From contig JAEWGK010000195.1 in NCBI GenBank assembly GCA_023388385.1, forward strand, positions 1 through 9,496: a stretch of DNA of 9,496 bases, written 5' to 3'. This DNA is from Actinomycetes bacterium (GTDB taxonomy: Bacteria > Actinomycetota > Actinomycetes > Mycobacteriales > Mycobacteriaceae). Below, piece by piece: positions 6,246 to 9,496 of the stretch. Under the pieces are notes generated by a model. The model did not search any database. It was not told the DNA's origin and saw only the letters and a program-made list of their open reading frames with translations. A program made the position numbers and the translations under genes. Position 1 is the first letter of the stretch. Every line of letters begins with the position of its first letter.

Positions 6246-7510
6246 TCAGACCAGCTCCTCCAGAGCGTCGAGCAGGCCGCCGCGCCACCAGGCGAGATCG
6301 TGGCCGCCGTCGGAGACGTCGACGCGGGCGTCGACGCCCCGGCCCGCCAGGACGGCCCCGGCGACGTGGGCCCGGGGAAGCATGAGGCCCTCGCGGCATC
6401 CAACCTGAATGCGGACCCGTGCCGGACGGTCCGGCAGGGGCAGCCGCGCGGCCTCGGCGGTGATCCAGTCGACGGGGCGGGTGCTCAGGTCGACGGGGGC
6501 CGAACGTCCGTCCGGCGTCCACCACATGGAGGGCGACTGGGCGATGACGGCGCCGTAGCCACCCTCGCCCGTGACGGCGGCGCGCAGCGCGGTAAGGCCG
6601 CCGAGGCTCTGGCCGGCGAGGATGCGCCCGCCGCGGCCGGCGAGCAGGATACCGCGAGAAGCGGCGACGGACTCCGCCCACGCCGTGGCCCGTCCCGCCA
6701 CCGAGGCGAGGAAAGCATCGTTGGCGCCGAGGGAGGCGACGCGCGCATGCCGCGGCCGGGGTTGGCGACGCCGAGGACGGCGACGGGTGGCATCCGCCCG
6801 GCGGATACCGCGGCCTCGAGTGCCCGCGGCAGGCTCATGCGGCCGAACCAGTCCTCCGCGTCGAACAGGACGAGCAGTGGGACGAGGTCGGAGACGTCGT
6901 CGGCCGCGGGCAGATACAGCACGCAGTCGCGCAGTGGTCGACCGGCGGGGCCTGCGTCGAGCGGCAGGCGCTCGTCGACGACCATGCCGCGCAGGACCGC
7001 CGGGACCCCGGGCGACTCCCATTCCGGCTGGGGCGGGGAGAGCGGGCCTCGGACGACGGAGAGCCCCTGACCGCCGTCGTCGCGCACGACCGGAGGCAGG
7101 GGGTTGAGCGGATCCAGCAGGGTCGGCGCGGGGCCGGTGCGGGGCCCGCGCTGCACCCTGGTTCCGCGGCCGACGGTGAAGCCGTAGGAGGCGCGCAGGG
7201 TCGGGGAGAGATCCAGAGTGCGAACGTGCAACGGCGTGCCGGGCACGTGCGCCATCACACCGTCGGCATGGCGATCCTTGTCCGTGACCCGGTTGACGTG
7301 GAGGTGTACCGGTGCGGCCGGATCCGCCCCGGCGGGAGCGCGCCACAGGAACGTCGCCCGGGTGCCGTCGGGCGCCCACATCGGCCCGCCGGCCGCCCGC
7401 GCCGAGGCGAGGATCGAGGCGATGGCGCGGTCGCTGGCGCCGGCCCATTCCGTCGCAATGCGGTGCTCGTCGAGCGTCCGCATGCCGTCGGCGCGGCGGG
7501 TCGTCGTCAT
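6246..7510 (-). pseudogene. Fes-like ferri-siderophore esterase, frameshifted
   Basis: Enterochelin-esterase (Fes) family genes encode cytoplasmic alpha/beta hydrolases that cleave imported ferri-siderophores. The N-terminal Fes domain is visible in one frame from ATG 7510: TFLWRAP at about 53-59, then LPGTP-like and ASYGF, LLDPLNP at 131-137, and LVLFDAEDWF. After about residue 256 the coding sense moves to another frame that carries the nucleophile motif AGQSLGG (Ser codon 6606-6608) and DGGHDLAWWRGGL (His codon 6300-6302). Removing one CG from the CGCGCG-type run at 6740-6746 joins both parts into a 420-residue protein of normal family length. As written, the product loses Ser and His and runs to about 341 residues. 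AGGAG lies six bases before the start. Either the gene is newly broken or the base call is wrong. Confidence 0.85.
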
Positions 7511-7596
7511 GTGCCTCTCCTCTTTTTGTTTCTCCCGGCATCGTGTCCGCTCGGGCGTGATGCATGTCCGATTGCCTGGAGTGAATTCCCGGATTC

Positions 7597-7633
7597 TGCT
7601 ATATAGATCAAGAACAAGGCAAGCCTAAGGAAA
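7597..7633 (+). promoter_or_regulatory. Extended -10 promoter with DtxR/IdeR-like operator
   Basis: TGC followed by TATATA at 7597-7605 forms an extended -10 element (TGnTATA), placing the start of transcription near 7611-7613. The 19 bases at 7615-7633 (CAAGGCAAGCCTAAGGAAA) agree with the DtxR/IdeR consensus TWAGGTWAGSCTWACCTWA at 14 positions; the middle (AAGCCTAA) is perfect and the right arm is poor. Such a site over the start region would block transcription when iron is plentiful. The CTATATAG core is palindromic, so it may also serve the divergent esterase gene. The box is seen in the sequence; regulation is inferred from the family and the gene functions. Confidence 0.55.
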
Positions 7634-7679
7634 GTGCGGCGATCTGTCACGGACGATGCCGCGCGGAAGGAAGATGAAG

Positions 7680-8627
7680 ATGGGGTTCCGGGGAGCGGCG
7701 AAGGCGGCTGCGGCCGTCGCGATGGTGGGGGCGCTGGCGCTCGGCGGCTGCAGCAGGGGCGACGGCGGGCACGCGGACGCGGGTTCCGCGGGCGCGGGGG
7801 ACGAGCGCATCGCCGCGGTCGGCCTCGGCGACGCGGACACCCTGCTGGCCCTGGGCAAGCACCCGGTCCTCATCGCCCCGTGGGGCGCCGAGGGCGACGG
7901 CGACGGCTCGGGCGTGGGCCCGTGGGCGAAGCCCCTGCTCGGCGACGAACACCCGGCGCTGGTGTACGGCACCGCCACCGGGTTCACCGCGGAGGCCCTC
8001 GAAGCCATCGCCGCGGCTGACCCGACGCAGATCATCGCGGTCAACACCGCGGTCGACGACCAGGCGAAGGCGTCGCTGAACGACATCGCGCCGACGACGG
8101 TGAAGCCCGACGGTGCCGTCGACTGGCAGATCCCGTGGCGGGACCAGGTGACCGCCATCGCCGGAGCGGTCGGCGAGAAGGAGAGGGGCGACGAGCTCAT
8201 CGCCGAGACGGAGGACGCGTTCAAGTCCTTCCGTGACGGCCACGGCGACCTGCAGGGCGACACGGCCGCCATCGTCATGCCCTACGACGGCAAGATCGGC
8301 GTCTACACCTCCGGCGACGGACGCGGCCAGTTCGTCGAGAGCCTCGGCTTCACCATCCCGGAGTCCGTCGAGGGCACGGATCCGGAGACGTTCTACCGTG
8401 ATATCGCGCCGGAGGAGTATGGCGTGCTGAACGACGTCGACCACCTCTTCGTCCTCGACTACCAGGGCGCCGTCGACGCGCTGAAGGACGACGCGACGTT
8501 CATGAACCTGGACGTGGTGAAGGACGGCCGGGTGCGGTTCCTCTCCGAGGACGTCGGCAACGCGATGAGCATGCCGAACCCAGTGACCATCCCGTGGGTC
8601 ATCGATCAGATCGAGAAGCAGCTGTGA
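7680..8627 (+). CDS. Iron-siderophore ABC transporter substrate-binding lipoprotein
   Basis: This is a class III periplasmic-binding-protein-type (FecB/FhuD-like) lipoprotein that captures ferri-siderophores at the cell surface. A lipoprotein signal peptide is clear: Arg/Lys near the start, an Ala-rich hydrophobic core, and the lipobox LGGC with Cys24. The mature part begins with a short Gly/Asp-rich linker and then the N-lobe (RIAAVGLGDADTLLALGKHP). The family's hinge helix and C-lobe follow, ending with PNPVTIPWVIDQIEKQL; the total is 315 residues. The ATG at 7680 is chosen because AAGGA lies eight bases upstream. ATGs at 7674 and 7656 are in frame and would only lengthen the signal peptide. 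It overlaps the permease by four bases (GTGA). The siderophore cannot be named from sequence. Confidence 0.9.
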   Translation: MGFRGAAKAAAAVAMVGALALGGCSRGDGGHADAGSAGAGDERIAAVGLGDADTLLALGKHPVLIAPWGAEGDGDGSGVGPWAKPLLGDEHPALVYGTATGFTAEALEAIAAADPTQIIAVNTAVDDQAKASLNDIAPTTVKPDGAVDWQIPWRDQVTAIAGAVGEKERGDELIAETEDAFKSFRDGHGDLQGDTAAIVMPYDGKIGVYTSGDGRGQFVESLGFTIPESVEGTDPETFYRDIAPEEYGVLNDVDHLFVLDYQGAVDALKDDATFMNLDVVKDGRVRFLSEDVGNAMSMPNPVTIPWVIDQIEKQL

Positions 8628-9496
8628 CGGTCGGCCGCTGCGCGGCCACGCTCGCGGCGGCCCTCGTCCTCGCCGCGCTCATGGCGGCGTCGGTGTTGCT
8701 CGGCGCCAAGGCCATCTCGCCGGGAGACGTTGCCTCCGCCCTGATCGCGGGGCCGAGGTCCGCGGCCTCGCTGGCCGCCGACGGGGGAGTCTCCGCGCCC
8801 CATGTCGTGTGGAATCTGCGCGTGCCCCGGACCCTCCTGGCCGCGGCCGTCGGCGCGTCGCTGGCCGCCGCCGGCGCCGTCGCGCAGTCGTGGACCGGCA
8901 ACCGCCTGGCGGACCCCGGCATCATCGGCGTCGGCGCGGGCGCAGGTTTCGCCGTCGCCGCCGGCATCGTGGCGGGGCTCGGGGCGACGCAGGGCTCCCG
9001 GGCCGCCCTCGGGCTGGCCGGGGCGGCGGCCGCCGCCGCGGTCGTCGTGCTGATCTCCCGCCGGACCCGGGATCCGCTGACCTTCGTTCTGGTCGGCGTG
9101 GGGCTCACGTTTGCGCTGCAGGCGGCGACGAACCTGCTGTCGCTGCACGCGAGCTCGGCCCTGCAGGGCATGAGGACGTGGACCGTCGGGTCGACCATCG
9201 GCCGCGGCATGCCCGAAGCGGCGCTGGCCGGCGCAGGTCTGGCGGTGGGCCTGGCACTCGCCGCCGCCGCGGCGCGCCCGCTCGACCTGCTGGAGATGGG
9301 GGAGGACTCCGCCCGCTCCCTCGGCGTCTCGCCCCGGTCCGCGCGGGGGCTCGGCGCCGCCGCCGTCGTCGTCCTCGGCGGGACGGCCACCGCCGCGGCC
9401 GGCTTCGTCGCGTTCGTCGGGCTCGCCGCACCCCACATGGTCCGGTCATTCACCGGCCCGGCGCTGACGCGGGCGCTGCCCGCGGCCGCGTGTGCG
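8624..9496 (+). CDS. FecCD-family siderophore ABC permease (3' end missing)
   Basis: The first 291 residues of a FecCD-type membrane permease are present; the family is usually about 330-350 residues, so perhaps 50 are missing. Several Ala/Leu/Val-rich membrane segments are visible. Family motifs appear in order: RVPRT (66-70), the NPLADPG-like segment written NRLADPG at 93-99, TWTVGS (185-190), the cytoplasmic coupling loop EDSARSLGV (227-235), and FVGLAAPHMVR (264-274). The GTG at 8624 overlaps the stop of the binding-protein gene, showing an operon with coupled translation. A second permease and an ATPase would be expected to the right. The frame stays open to the edge. Confidence 0.92.
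   Translation, partial: MTVGRCAATLAAALVLAALMAASVLLGAKAISPGDVASALIAGPRSAASLAADGGVSAPHVVWNLRVPRTLLAAAVGASLAAAGAVAQSWTGNRLADPGIIGVGAGAGFAVAAGIVAGLGATQGSRAALGLAGAAAAAAVVVLISRRTRDPLTFVLVGVGLTFALQAATNLLSLHASSALQGMRTWTVGSTIGRGMPEAALAGAGLAVGLALAAAAARPLDLLEMGEDSARSLGVSPRSARGLGAAAVVVLGGTATAAAGFVAFVGLAAPHMVRSFTGPALTRALPAAACA

Noticed and set aside
6740..6746. Programmed ribosomal frameshifting in the esterase
   Set aside because: The site is an alternating C/G run, not a slippery heptamer, and no downstream stimulatory structure was evident. A mutation or sequence error is simpler.
6174..7107. Rightward open frames opposite the esterase
   Set aside because: They are low-complexity Arg/Gly-rich shadows of the leftward Fes-like gene and have no convincing ribosome binding sites.
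8599..9453. Leftward 284-codon open frame opposite the permease
   Set aside because: The forward frame encodes a clear FecCD permease; the reverse product is Ala/Arg/Pro-rich with no domain.

Overview
The window comes from a high-GC Gram-positive bacterium. Gene order, very GC-rich codon use, protein lengths and details of L3, L4, S3 and S17 point to a GC-rich Corynebacterium or close mycolic-acid relative. This assignment is inferred from the protein sequences; no search was run.

Region 1 (1-995): the 5' part of a leftward Asp23/Gls24-family gene, then a 772-base gap to the ribosomal operon. The gap contains a composite stem-loop in the 5' leader of the leftward gene, a possible promoter near 471-500 for the ribosomal operon, and about 490 bases of apparent rpsJ leader rich in perfect inverted repeats. 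One of these looks like an attenuator or pseudoknot.

Region 2 (996-6154): the S10 ribosomal-protein operon, all on the + strand and intact: rpsJ, rplC, rplD, rplW, rplB, rpsS, rplV, rpsC, rplP, rpmC, rpsQ. Several junctions are stop/start overlaps (ATGA, TAATG, TAGTG, TGATG), so translation is probably coupled. The operon ends after rpsQ at a strong GC-rich hairpin (6183-6222) shared with a convergent gene.

Region 3 (6246-9496): an iron-siderophore locus. A leftward Fes-like ferri-siderophore esterase gene is broken by a 2-base (CG) frameshift around 6740-6746. Diverging from it are a lipoprotein siderophore-binding protein and a FecCD-type permease that runs off the right edge. The divergent gap carries an extended -10 promoter with a DtxR/IdeR-like operator over the start region, so the locus is probably iron-repressed. 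The binding protein and permease would import a ferri-siderophore, and the esterase, if functional, would hydrolyse it in the cytoplasm to release iron.

No tRNA, rRNA, CRISPR array, insertion sequence or phage gene was seen. The best candidates for something new are the structured S10-operon leader and the frameshifted esterase beside an apparently intact uptake system.
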